A DNA stretch of 22,548 bases from Lachnospiraceae bacterium UBA3401 (GTDB taxonomy: Bacteria > Bacillota > Clostridia > Lachnospirales > Lachnospiraceae): the NCBI GenBank assembly GCA_002358575.1, contig DEPD01000099.1:1-22548 (forward strand). The letters are read 5' to 3'. Position numbers and translations under genes: made by a program. Under the pieces are notes generated by a model. The model was not told where the DNA came from. It did not search any database and worked only from the letters and a program-made list of their open reading frames with translations. Position 1 is the first letter of the stretch, and the number at the start of each line of letters is the position of its first letter. Positions 14,948 to 22,528 of the stretch are shown one piece after another.

Positions 14948-15592
14948 GTGGCAAATATTGTATTGTATTTAAATGCAAAACAGAATGTAGCTTTGGCAAA
15001 GCCCGACGTGGAGCTGTGTGATGTGGCAAGTGTCTACTGCGAGGACAAGACTGTCAAAACAAAGGTGGAAGCACTGAAAATCTATCGATTCCGGCAGGAT
15101 GGACAGCCGCGGGTAGTGATCAGTATCTTAAAGATTATTGAGCAGATTACAAAGCTTTGCCCGGGGATTTCTGTGGAAAGTATTGGCGAGACAGACATTA
15201 TTATACAGAAGGCATCTCTAGAGCACGATAAACCAGAACAGAAATATAGTCTATGGGCATATATAAAAATTGCCATAGTGGCGCTGATTTGTTTTTTTGG
15301 ATCAGCATTTACAATTATGGCATTTCACAATGATGTCGGACTATCAGATGTGCTGAGTCGGATTTACGAGCTGGTGATGGGGGTGGAGTCCGACGGATAT
15401 ACTGCTCTTGAGATCTCATATTCCATTGGGCTTGCTGTGGGGATTATTGTGTTTTACAATCATATTGGCGGCAAGCGTCTCACCTCGGATCCAACACCAC
15501 TTGAGGTTGAAATGCGCAATTATGAGCGGGATGTCAATCAGGCAATTGTGGAGATGGCGGACAGGAAGAAACTCGAAGAGGATGTGGATTAG
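14948..15592 (+). CDS. spoVAA: Stage V sporulation protein AA
   Basis: This 214-residue protein belongs to the SpoVA system, which moves dipicolinic acid across the spore inner membrane during sporulation and germination. The N-terminal half is soluble; two hydrophobic segments lie at about 103-125 and 155-172. Regions recalled from B. subtilis SpoVAA are conserved: AFHNDVGLSDVLSRIYEL and ISYSIGLAVGIIVFYNH, then PTPLEVEM. The start is a GTG; AGAAAGG lies 12 bases upstream, which is a long spacing. The N-terminus aligns with family members, so I accept it. The stop codon touches the ATG of spoVAB. It heads a three-gene operon expected to be expressed in the forespore, but I could not find a clear SigF/SigG promoter. 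Confidence 0.85.
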   Translation: MANIVLYLNAKQNVALAKPDVELCDVASVYCEDKTVKTKVEALKIYRFRQDGQPRVVISILKIIEQITKLCPGISVESIGETDIIIQKASLEHDKPEQKYSLWAYIKIAIVALICFFGSAFTIMAFHNDVGLSDVLSRIYELVMGVESDGYTALEISYSIGLAVGIIVFYNHIGGKRLTSDPTPLEVEMRNYERDVNQAIVEMADRKKLEEDVD

Positions 15593-16042
15593 ATGATAGG
15601 AAAACTGATTTTGCTGTGGGTGATTGGTATTAGTTCGGGACTTATGGTTTCTGCAGGTGTCTTTACCGTACTTTTTGTGGTTGGTTTGGTCCCGCGATTT
15701 GCAGGGCGAACAGATACTGCCTGGTGTGAGATTTTCTATGAGGAGTGTTTAATTGGTGGAGCGATCTTAGCCGATGTAATCAGTGTTTTTCCAATTGAGG
15801 GCTCTATTGGAAAAAACTCGAATATACTGCTGATAGGGCTGCTAATTTTAATTGGTATCTTTGCAGGAATCTTTGTGGGGTGTTTGTCGATAGCGCTCTC
15901 AGAGGTGCTTGACGGATTGCCGATTTTTGCCAGAAGAATGCGACTTAAGATGGGCGTGAGCATCGCTGTTGTCGCAGTGGCAATCGGAAAAGTTGCGGGG
16001 GCAATTGTCTATTTTGTTAACGGGTTTTATGAAGGCATTTAG
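15593..16042 (+). CDS. spoVAB: Stage V sporulation protein AB
   Basis: This 149-residue membrane protein starts immediately after the spoVAA stop codon, so the two are coupled. Four hydrophobic segments are visible (about 4-33, 50-65, 78-102, 118-142), with the family-like regions SSGLMVSAGVF and GCLSIALSEVLDGLPIFARR. SpoVAB acts with SpoVAA and SpoVAC in the spore inner-membrane dipicolinic acid channel. The length agrees with B. subtilis SpoVAB. The identification depends on the order between spoVAA and spoVAC as well as on the sequence. Confidence 0.82.
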   Translation: MIGKLILLWVIGISSGLMVSAGVFTVLFVVGLVPRFAGRTDTAWCEIFYEECLIGGAILADVISVFPIEGSIGKNSNILLIGLLILIGIFAGIFVGCLSIALSEVLDGLPIFARRMRLKMGVSIAVVAVAIGKVAGAIVYFVNGFYEGI

Positions 16043-16055
16043 GGAGGATACATTG

Positions 16056-16517
16056 ATGGCAACAGAACAGAAAAAAGAAGCGTATCAGGAGTATGTGAAG
16101 CAAAATTCACCAAAGACAAATCTGCCATTACAGATGGGAAAAGCATTTATTATGGGAGGCGTTATTTGCTGTGTCGGACAGTTTATTGCCAACACGGCAA
16201 TGAATCAGTTTGGCATTGAAAAAGAGACTGCGGCGGGATGGTGTTCCATGATTTTAATCCTTTTGAGCGCTGTTTTGACAGGATTTAATCTCTATGGCAA
16301 ATTAGTGAAATGGGGCGGTGCAGGCGCACTTGTACCAATTACGGGATTTGCCAATTCCGTTGTGGCATCTGCGATTGAATACAAAACAGAAGGACAAGTG
16401 TACGGTATTGGATGCAAAATTTTTACGATTGCTGGTCCTGTAATTTTGTACGGAATTGTTACAAGTTGGGTGTTAGGAATTATTTATTGGATAGGAACAA
16501 TGATGGGATTTATGTAA
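16056..16517 (+). CDS. spoVAC: Stage V sporulation protein AC
   Basis: This 153-residue inner-membrane protein of spores is the best-conserved SpoVA subunit and in B. subtilis behaves as a mechanosensitive channel. The family pattern is clear: KTNLPLQMGKAFIMGGVICCVGQ, then GAGALVPITGFANSVVASAIEYK, and IFTIAGPVILYGIVTSW near the end. The ATG at 16056 follows GGGAGG by eight bases; a longer in-frame opening from 15969 overlaps spoVAB and is not used. A strong terminator follows directly, so the usual next genes spoVAD and spoVAE are absent from this place. Confidence 0.9.
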   Translation: MATEQKKEAYQEYVKQNSPKTNLPLQMGKAFIMGGVICCVGQFIANTAMNQFGIEKETAAGWCSMILILLSAVLTGFNLYGKLVKWGGAGALVPITGFANSVVASAIEYKTEGQVYGIGCKIFTIAGPVILYGIVTSWVLGIIYWIGTMMGFM

Positions 16518-16519
16518 AA

Positions 16520-16557
16520 GAGCAGGGGAAGTGTTATCTTCCCCTGCTCGCTTTGTT
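16520..16557. terminator. Strong bidirectional intrinsic terminator
   Basis: GAGCAGGGGAAG (16520-16531) and CTTCCCCTGCTC (16538-16549) form a perfect 12-pair stem around a six-base loop. The plus-strand tail is GCTTTGTT and the minus-strand tail TTTTAC, so it can end both the spoVA operon and the convergent amylase gene. Confidence 0.88.
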
Positions 16558-16596
16558 AAGGAACTATTTAAAAGTTATTTCTTAACAGTTCTTAAC
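16555..16596 (-). terminator. Second hairpin overlapping the end of the amylase gene
   Basis: GTTAAGGAACT (16555-16565) pairs with AGTTCTTAAC (16587-16596) with one bulged G and a 21-base loop. It overlaps the amylase stop codon and stands just before the strong terminator; its effect is unclear. Confidence 0.35.
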
Positions 16597-18298
16597 GAAA
16601 ACTTTTAATCCAATTAATGAGAGAATCATGATATACATTGTCAGTGACATCTTTGCGCATCTGGTCAGTCACAGGTCCGTTTTTCTCCATAATGGCAAGT
16701 ATCGCCTCCTGTAATCCCGCAATTTTGCCCTTTTCAAAATCTTCTGAAGTATCAGAGGATTTTTTGTCTGTGCTGGCAGCGTTCACAGAAGCAGTTTTTT
16801 CAGCAGCAACAGGAGTCGCGGCTGTTTCAGAGGTTTTTTGAACTTCTGCATTGTCCTGAGGAGCAGCTTTTATTGAGGAAGCGGTTTTTGCTGCGTCCTC
16901 CACACGAAGTTCAACAGGTGTCACCGTGGGCTGTTTTTCGGAAGTCCCATTGGTTACAGGCAGCCAGATATCGCCGGAATTTGCCTTTACATTCACACAG
17001 ATATTGCCGTTTTCTACACGTACTTTCTGACCGGAGAGCGCGCCGATATACTCCGCAACGTTTCCGGCAGGAAGAGTCATTGTAAAGTCGCTGTCGTCGT
17101 TGTTGACAGTGACAACAACATTTTCTCCTTCAAAGTTTCGCGAGAAAGCATATTGACGATTCATAAGTTGTAGTTCTTTGTAATCGCCGTAAGACAGCGC
17201 TTTAGATTGCTGTTTGGTGCGCCCTAGAGCAGCGATAAGTGCTGTGAAGGAGTTGTCCGTCAAAGCGTTCTTGTAATCTTCGAGATTGAGTGCAGGGCGT
17301 AGAGAGGCGTCGGAAAATTTCTCTTTTCTGCCCTCAATGCCAAACTCAGAACCATAATACAGTGACGGAATACCTGGCAGAGTATACAACAAAATATGCA
17401 CTGGTGTAAAGTGCGCTTTGTTGTTCAGCTTTGTGTAAATACGTTCCACGTCATGGTTGTCCACAAAATTGTAGAGCTTGAAGCCGTTTGGATTGCTGCT
17501 GCCCATGTCATACAGACGTTTTACAGTGTGTGCAATCTCAAAGAAGTTGTGATCGTTGTGGCCAGAATACAATGCTTTGTGCAACTGGTAGTTGGTGACT
17601 GAGTGCAGTGTTCCTTGGTTGACCCAGCGTGAATAGTCCCCATGAATCACTTCTCCCATAAGCCAGAAGTCCGGTTTCACCTCGTTTGCAACATGGCGCA
17701 AAGCCTTCATAAAATCAAAGTCAAGTACGTCCGCCGCGTCAAGACGGATACCATCTACATCAAACTCGCTGACCCAGAAGCGGATTACATCACAAATATA
17801 ATCTTTTACGGCTGGATTTCTCTGATTGAGTTTTACCAGCAGGTTGTATCCGCCCCAGTTATCGTAGCAGAAACCATCATTGTACTCGTTGTTGCCGTAA
17901 AAGTTTACATTGCAGTACCAATCTCTATACGGAGAGCTTTCGCGTTTTTGTTGAATGTCTTTAAACGCAAAAAAATCGCGTCCAGTATGGTTAAACACGC
18001 CGTCAAAAATAACTTTGACTTCTTTTTTATGGCATTCTGCCACAAAATTTTTTAAGTCTTGATTGTCACCGAGGCGACTGTCAAGCTTTTTGTAATCGGT
18101 TGTCTCATATCCGTGTCCTACAGACTCAAACAGCGGTCCAATATAAATTGCGTTGCAGCCAATGCTTTTGATGTGATCAATCCACGGCAGCAATGTATTT
18201 AACCGATGTTCTGGTTCTCCATAAGCGTTTTCCTTTGGTGCACCTGTCAGCCCTAAAGGATAGATGTGATAAAAGATAGCTTCGTCGTACCAAGCCAT
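16592..18298 (-). CDS. Cytoplasmic GH13 alpha-amylase-family enzyme with unusual C-terminal tail
   Basis: This 568-residue glycoside hydrolase family 13 protein probably hydrolyses or transfers alpha-1,4-glucan oligosaccharides in the cytoplasm; no signal peptide is present. The conserved regions are in order: VIFDGVFNH (96-104), the nucleophile Asp187 in DGIRLDAAD, the acid/base Glu216 in LMGEV, and Asp283 in FVDNHD. An all-beta domain follows to about residue 450. Residues 452-518 are a low-complexity linker rich in Ala, Thr, Ser, Lys and Glu, and 519-568 form a charged, helical tail (FEKGKIAGLQEAILAIMEKN). That tail is not normal for the family. The ATG at 18298 has GGGGG eight bases upstream; a longer frame to 18457 crosses the promoter and is rejected. 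Exact specificity (amylase, cyclomaltodextrinase or trehalose-type) is uncertain. Confidence 0.88.
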   Translation of the reverse strand: MAWYDEAIFYHIYPLGLTGAPKENAYGEPEHRLNTLLPWIDHIKSIGCNAIYIGPLFESVGHGYETTDYKKLDSRLGDNQDLKNFVAECHKKEVKVIFDGVFNHTGRDFFAFKDIQQKRESSPYRDWYCNVNFYGNNEYNDGFCYDNWGGYNLLVKLNQRNPAVKDYICDVIRFWVSEFDVDGIRLDAADVLDFDFMKALRHVANEVKPDFWLMGEVIHGDYSRWVNQGTLHSVTNYQLHKALYSGHNDHNFFEIAHTVKRLYDMGSSNPNGFKLYNFVDNHDVERIYTKLNNKAHFTPVHILLYTLPGIPSLYYGSEFGIEGRKEKFSDASLRPALNLEDYKNALTDNSFTALIAALGRTKQQSKALSYGDYKELQLMNRQYAFSRNFEGENVVVTVNNDDSDFTMTLPAGNVAEYIGALSGQKVRVENGNICVNVKANSGDIWLPVTNGTSEKQPTVTPVELRVEDAAKTASSIKAAPQDNAEVQKTSETAATPVAAEKTASVNAASTDKKSSDTSEDFEKGKIAGLQEAILAIMEKNGPVTDQMRKDVTDNVYHDSLINWIKSFR

Positions 18299-18328
18299 TT
18301 TTATGTCCCCCTTTTTTATCATTAAATT

Positions 18329-18368
18329 ATTTATAACTATCAATATATATGTTCTGTAAGTTATAAAT
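18329..18368. promoter_or_regulatory. Inverted repeat in the amylase leader, possible operator
   Basis: ATTTATAACT (18329-18338) and AGTTATAAAT (18359-18368) are perfect 10-base inverted repeats with a 20-base spacer. They lie just downstream of the expected transcription start, between promoter and ATG, where a repressor or leader hairpin could act. Confidence 0.45.
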
Positions 18369-18379
18369 TTCCAAGTCCA

Positions 18380-18408
18380 AGTATAACACAGAATTGGAAA
18401 GTGGTCAA
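18380..18408 (-). promoter_or_regulatory. Promoter of the amylase gene
   Basis: On the minus strand TTGACC (18408-18403) and TATACT (18385-18380) are 17 bases apart, an excellent sigma-A match. The leader to the ATG at 18298 is about 75 bases. Confidence 0.75.
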
Positions 18409-18493
18409 ATTGTACAATCCGACAACTTATGAATGGGTATGGATGAACTGTTACCAACTTTGGAGTACAGTATCATTTGGAAAAATGGAATTA

Positions 18494-20332
18494 CTATAAA
18501 TTTATTTCGTATAATTGACGGTATGCTTCTTCTCTGGCAGATGCAAATGTCTGTCTGATTTTCTCTAAAATAGTGGAGTCGCGAAGTCGTGCTGTCAGGA
18601 GCGGTGAAAATCGTTTTCCCTCCAAGGAAAGTGCTTCCTGAATAATTTCATCAAAGCTTCTCTCAGGATGTCCATAAAGCCAAGGGCGGCTTAGAGAATT
18701 ATCAATCCAGTCAATCAATCCAACGACATCTACTATTTGACGACAAGGACATGCCAAGCGTTTGTAAGTTTCAGGATAGCCGTGGGAACCATCATACCAA
18801 CTGTGGTGTCCGAGCGCTGCCGCCGCGTAGTCATGCGTTGATGCACAGGTGTCAAGTCGTTTGTGACCAATGATTGTATGCAAATGTGTGATTTCGTATT
18901 CTTCATCAAACCATTGTCTTGCTGTTCGAGAAAACAGATTGATAAAATTGATTTTGCCAACGTCGTGTAATACGCCGCAATTCATAGCAAAATTGTGTAC
19001 TGCTTGCTGTTTAGCGTCAGGATTTGTTATTGTTCTAATCTGTTCAATATCATCAAAAAAATCGGGTTCTTCAAGCAAAATAATATCGCAGAGAATTGCG
19101 GCGGTTTTGCCTACAACTTGCGAATGGACATAGACATCTGGAGCAAAGTGTATCATAATGTTTTGCTGAAAGTCACCGTAGGAGATGCTATGTGGCGTTT
19201 CGATAAAGGTGGTCGAGAGCTGTCGAAGATAGAAAAAGATTTGCTTGTTCGCCTCGTTTTTTGGAAAAGCTTCTGCGTAAGAGAGTACTTTGGAGTATAG
19301 ATTTTGCAGATATTTTTCTCGCTTTGACAACTGTTCTGGATATTCGCGTAGATATTGGCAGTAGAATGCTGGAAGAGAGATAGCAGCGTACATGTTTTCG
19401 GGTGAAAAACTTGAAGTATCCGCTTGATTCATAAGTTTTTCCATTCTTTCGAGTAATTCTTCAAGCGTCAACAGTCCACAGTAATATTCAATCGCATAGC
19501 AGGAGAAAGCAGAACGAATTGGGGGCGTTTCCTTCTTGCTGAGTGCTTCTGCAATCCGTTGTTGGTGGACAATATGGGCGGACTCCATGATTGCCACAAC
19601 ATCCTGAGCGGTCATATCGTTATCACGACTATAGGAAATACTGGAAGCCATCTGTTGGTGTGTCATATAGATATATCTGTTCCATGGAAGTTCTGGTGCA
19701 TTTTCTTGGTATTCTTTATCTTGTAAAATTTGCAGCGTTTGCCGGATCACGCGGATTTTAGCACTGGCGGATTTAAATTGTCCGAGGGCTGTGTTAGCGC
19801 GGGAGCGCAAAATATATCCTTTTGTTTCCGTGTCGTCAATCTCATCAAAATATTTGAGATATGCTGCTGCTTCGGCAAAACATAAGCGCATCTGTGACAT
19901 ATAGTATTCACTGTCTGCCAGATCGATACCAACCATTTTAGTACACATATTATGACGTCCAATTCCCAACCAATACAGACAGCGTATAATTGCATTGCGG
20001 TCTTTGGTGTGTCGCGCTCGACTTAACAGTGCCTGATAAATTTGACAAAATAATCCGCTGTCCAGTTCATTTTTTCCGTTTAATAAAGCACTGGCAAATT
20101 CTTCTAGTTCGGCTAACTCTGCGGGCTGTGCCTCAAAAAGTCTGTCAAATAATGGAAATAGTCCATTGCGCAGCAGTTCTATATTATGGTTGACTTTTTC
20201 TTTCAACAGACAGTGGTCATGCTGTAATTTTTCTTGATAAGCGGCAAAGGATTGCACAAGAGTCTGGCTGCGTGAAGACAGGACGGCGATATCCTTTAAG
20301 TTTGCGATATATTCCTTTTGATAGGGCTGCAT
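18494..20332 (-). CDS. HD-GYP-like phosphohydrolase with helical-repeat N-terminus
   Basis: The 612-residue product ends in an HD-type phosphohydrolase domain (about 400-570). Its motifs match HD-GYP cyclic-di-GMP phosphodiesterases: LHDVGK (His456-Asp457), HTIIGH (485-490), HH at 509-510 and DGSHGYP (to 520), with LIDWID after it. The canonical HHExxDGxGYP is altered: Ser replaces the Glu and an extra residue is inserted before GYP, so activity on c-di-GMP is not certain. The first 400 residues are helical and TPR-like by composition, without a receiver domain or membrane segment. The ATG at 20332 has GGAGGG nine bases upstream. It follows the hybrid kinase gene by 58 bases and is probably its co-transcribed partner. 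Confidence 0.75.
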   Translation of the reverse strand: MQPYQKEYIANLKDIAVLSSRSQTLVQSFAAYQEKLQHDHCLLKEKVNHNIELLRNGLFPLFDRLFEAQPAELAELEEFASALLNGKNELDSGLFCQIYQALLSRARHTKDRNAIIRCLYWLGIGRHNMCTKMVGIDLADSEYYMSQMRLCFAEAAAYLKYFDEIDDTETKGYILRSRANTALGQFKSASAKIRVIRQTLQILQDKEYQENAPELPWNRYIYMTHQQMASSISYSRDNDMTAQDVVAIMESAHIVHQQRIAEALSKKETPPIRSAFSCYAIEYYCGLLTLEELLERMEKLMNQADTSSFSPENMYAAISLPAFYCQYLREYPEQLSKREKYLQNLYSKVLSYAEAFPKNEANKQIFFYLRQLSTTFIETPHSISYGDFQQNIMIHFAPDVYVHSQVVGKTAAILCDIILLEEPDFFDDIEQIRTITNPDAKQQAVHNFAMNCGVLHDVGKINFINLFSRTARQWFDEEYEITHLHTIIGHKRLDTCASTHDYAAAALGHHSWYDGSHGYPETYKRLACPCRQIVDVVGLIDWIDNSLSRPWLYGHPERSFDEIIQEALSLEGKRFSPLLTARLRDSTILEKIRQTFASAREEAYRQLYEINL

Positions 20333-20390
20333 TGATACATTCCCTCCATCATAATCATTCTTAATATGAAAGTAACTTATAGTAAATGTT

Positions 20391-22253
20391 TTATGGATTG
20401 GCGTGTAAAAAACGTTTGTGCAGAATTTCATGTAGGCGGTCTGTGTTGACTGGTTTAGAGCAGTGTTCATTCATTCCGGCTTCCTGCGACAGTCGAATAT
20501 CTTCCACAAAGGCATTTGCAGTCATTGCGACAATCCAGACAGTCTGCGCATCTTTCCGAGGAAGCTGCCGAATATTTTTGGCGGCATCGTATCCGTTCAT
20601 AATAGGCATCTGAATGTCCATAAAAATCAGATCAAAATATCCCTCTGGGGAATGCTTGAAAGCTTCCAACGCGCGAAGTCCATTTTCTGCTGTCTCCACT
20701 TGCACACCCGTCAGCGATAGCAATTCTAAGGCAATTTCCCGGTTTAACTCGTTATCCTCAACGAGCAAGAGACGACATTTGCTGTAGTCAAAATCAATCT
20801 CTGGAGAGTCGCTATGATCCTGTTTTGCCTTGGAAGTCAATTCGGACAGAACTGCAAAGAGTCTGCTCTGAAATAATGGACAAGGGACAAAGCCATTAAT
20901 GCCTGCTTTGGTCGCGCGGTATTCAATCTGTACCCAGTCCGCATCTGCAACCATAATGATTGGAAAATCTTTTCCGGCAAGTTGACGCACATGAGATGCC
21001 ATGTCCAGAGCAGACATATCCGTAAGTTCTTGACCGACAAGTAGAGTGCAAGGCATACGATTTTCATACTGCGCCTCAGTCAACCATGTAACAGCTTCCA
21101 TACCGCTTTTTAGATGTACAGCGTTCATTCCACCGTCCCTTAGATGGTCTATAATCTGTTGTGCTTGATGGTCTAAGGATTCTGTGACCAGTACAGTCTG
21201 TCCTGTGGGAAGTGGAGGTTGGCTCTGATTTGTCAGGGCAACAGTCAGTGGAATGGATACACGAAAACAGCTTCCTTTTCCTTCTTCACTCTCAACGGTT
21301 ATTTCGCCGTCCATGCGGTCGAGCAGGTTTTTTACAATTGACATACCAAGACCTGTTCCCTCTATTTTATTGATTGCAGAGTTGTTGACACGCTCAAAGG
21401 GAACAAATATTCGCTCTAAAAATTCTGAATTCATGCCAATACCATTGTCTTCACATAGAAAATCCAGCCATATTTTTTGCTGCTTTTCCTGCTGTGTGCT
21501 GTCCATGTGTTGTGCAAAACTTACATAGATATTGCCTCCCTCTTGGGTGTATTTCACAGCATTTCCAATAATATTTACTAGAATTTGACGCAAATGGAGT
21601 GGGTCCCCAATTAAATTTTCAACATAAATTTTTCCGATTTCTATTCGGAAGGATTGATGTTTCTGCGCTGCCTGTGGTCGAACAATAATTGTGATATCGT
21701 GCACTATGTCTGCCAGCGAAAAAGCCTCCTCGCTCAGCGTTATACGCCCGCTGGCAACCCGTGACATATCAAGTACATCATTGACTAAACTCATCAGATG
21801 AGAAGAGGCTGTCTGAATTTTTTGCAGACAGTCAAGTACGCGCGGTTTTTCATCAATGTGTGACAGACCAATAGAAGTCATACCCATAATTGCATTCATT
21901 GGAGTGCGGATATCGTGGGACATATTGGATAGAAAGCTACTTTTTGCTCGATTTTCTTCCTCACATGTGCGCAGGGCTTCCGAGAGTTCTGCATTTTGGC
22001 GTTGGAGTTGCGCAACCATTGTTTGGCACTGTGATTGACTGTTGCTTTCGAGTATCCAAAGTTCATGCAAGGTGTCCAGCGCAATACGCTTTATGTTTTG
22101 ATTTTCTATAATATGTTCTGGATTGGTGTGTAACAATTGTTCTAACTTGAGATTTGTGAGCGCACATGCGGCAGTGTCCGCAAACAGGATTTGCGGCTGA
22201 TCACCCGGACGATATTCCACAATAAGATATCCATTGTTTTTTTCAATTTCCAT
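20391..22253 (-). CDS. Soluble hybrid histidine kinase with pseudo-receiver and receiver
   Basis: This 620-residue protein has no membrane segment. A short N-terminal region (1-75) and a coiled coil (80-103) lead to the phosphorylated His113 in NMSHDIRTPMNAI. The ATP-binding domain has Asn231 (GNAVKYT), DNGIGM (269-274) and GTGLGMSIV (299-307). A first receiver-like domain (351-472) lacks the phosphate-accepting Asp (Gly407 in LLVGQEL) and the conserved Lys, so it is probably a pseudo-receiver. The second receiver (493-615) is complete: VEDNE, Asp546 in MDIQMP, Lys600 in SKPV. Phosphate thus likely passes from His113 to Asp546. The signal is unknown and must be cytosolic. AAGGA lies 11 bases before the ATG. 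The downstream HD-GYP-like gene is the likely partner. Confidence 0.88.
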   Translation of the reverse strand: MEIEKNNGYLIVEYRPGDQPQILFADTAACALTNLKLEQLLHTNPEHIIENQNIKRIALDTLHELWILESNSQSQCQTMVAQLQRQNAELSEALRTCEEENRAKSSFLSNMSHDIRTPMNAIMGMTSIGLSHIDEKPRVLDCLQKIQTASSHLMSLVNDVLDMSRVASGRITLSEEAFSLADIVHDITIIVRPQAAQKHQSFRIEIGKIYVENLIGDPLHLRQILVNIIGNAVKYTQEGGNIYVSFAQHMDSTQQEKQQKIWLDFLCEDNGIGMNSEFLERIFVPFERVNNSAINKIEGTGLGMSIVKNLLDRMDGEITVESEEGKGSCFRVSIPLTVALTNQSQPPLPTGQTVLVTESLDHQAQQIIDHLRDGGMNAVHLKSGMEAVTWLTEAQYENRMPCTLLVGQELTDMSALDMASHVRQLAGKDFPIIMVADADWVQIEYRATKAGINGFVPCPLFQSRLFAVLSELTSKAKQDHSDSPEIDFDYSKCRLLLVEDNELNREIALELLSLTGVQVETAENGLRALEAFKHSPEGYFDLIFMDIQMPIMNGYDAAKNIRQLPRKDAQTVWIVAMTANAFVEDIRLSQEAGMNEHCSKPVNTDRLHEILHKRFLHANP

Positions 22254-22318
22254 ATCTTTTTATATCCTTTTTATAGTGATGTAAGGAATCGTTAGAATTG
22301 TAGTAGTTTATCCTGATG

Positions 22319-22338
22319 GTACTATTTGCAAATAATAC
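22319..22338. promoter_or_regulatory. 20-bp near-perfect palindrome in the hybrid-kinase leader
   Basis: GTACTATTTG (22319-22328) followed by CAAATAATAC (22329-22338) forms a palindrome with one mismatched pair and no spacer; the central ATTTGCAAAT is perfect. It lies between the promoter and the kinase ATG, like an operator for a dimeric regulator. Confidence 0.5.
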
Positions 22339-22370
22339 TATGTATATAGAGAGTTTTCCTTACGCAACTT

Positions 22371-22399
22371 AGTATATCATATCATATATTGATGCGCAA
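22371..22399 (-). promoter_or_regulatory. Promoter of the hybrid kinase/HD-GYP operon
   Basis: On the minus strand TTGCGC (22399-22394) and TATACT (22376-22371) are 17 bases apart. The -35 is weak and the -10 good. Related (A/G)CGCAA sequences at 22362, 22394 and 22423 lie about three helical turns apart and may be sites for a regulator. Confidence 0.55.
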
Positions 22400-22438
22400 T
22401 AAATTCCAAAGTATTTTCATTTGCGCAACTGTATTGGC

Positions 22439-22528
22439 AATTGCTTTTTACACCCGCACCATGCGCTTGCTGCATGGTGTCGGAGCCAGCGCCAAAATGC
22501 CTGTTTTGTGGCATTTTGTGTGCACCAA
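22439..22528. repeat. Dispersed hairpin repeat, right copy (intact), inverted relative to the left
   Basis: Positions 22439-22503 are the reverse complement of 4-68. This copy keeps its hairpins: CACCATGC/GCATGGTG (22457-22479, eight pairs) and CAAAATGCC/GGCATTTTG (22493-22518, nine pairs). A third stem may use GTGTG and CACAC further right, up to about 22543. There is no gene in 22254-22548 apart from regulatory sites of the kinase operon, and the repeat may continue beyond the window. Confidence 0.75.

Noticed and set aside
18299..18457. N-terminal extension of the amylase-family protein to 18457
   Set aside because: The extra 53 codons cross a near-consensus promoter and the leader inverted repeat, and the ATG at 18298 has a strong ribosome site.
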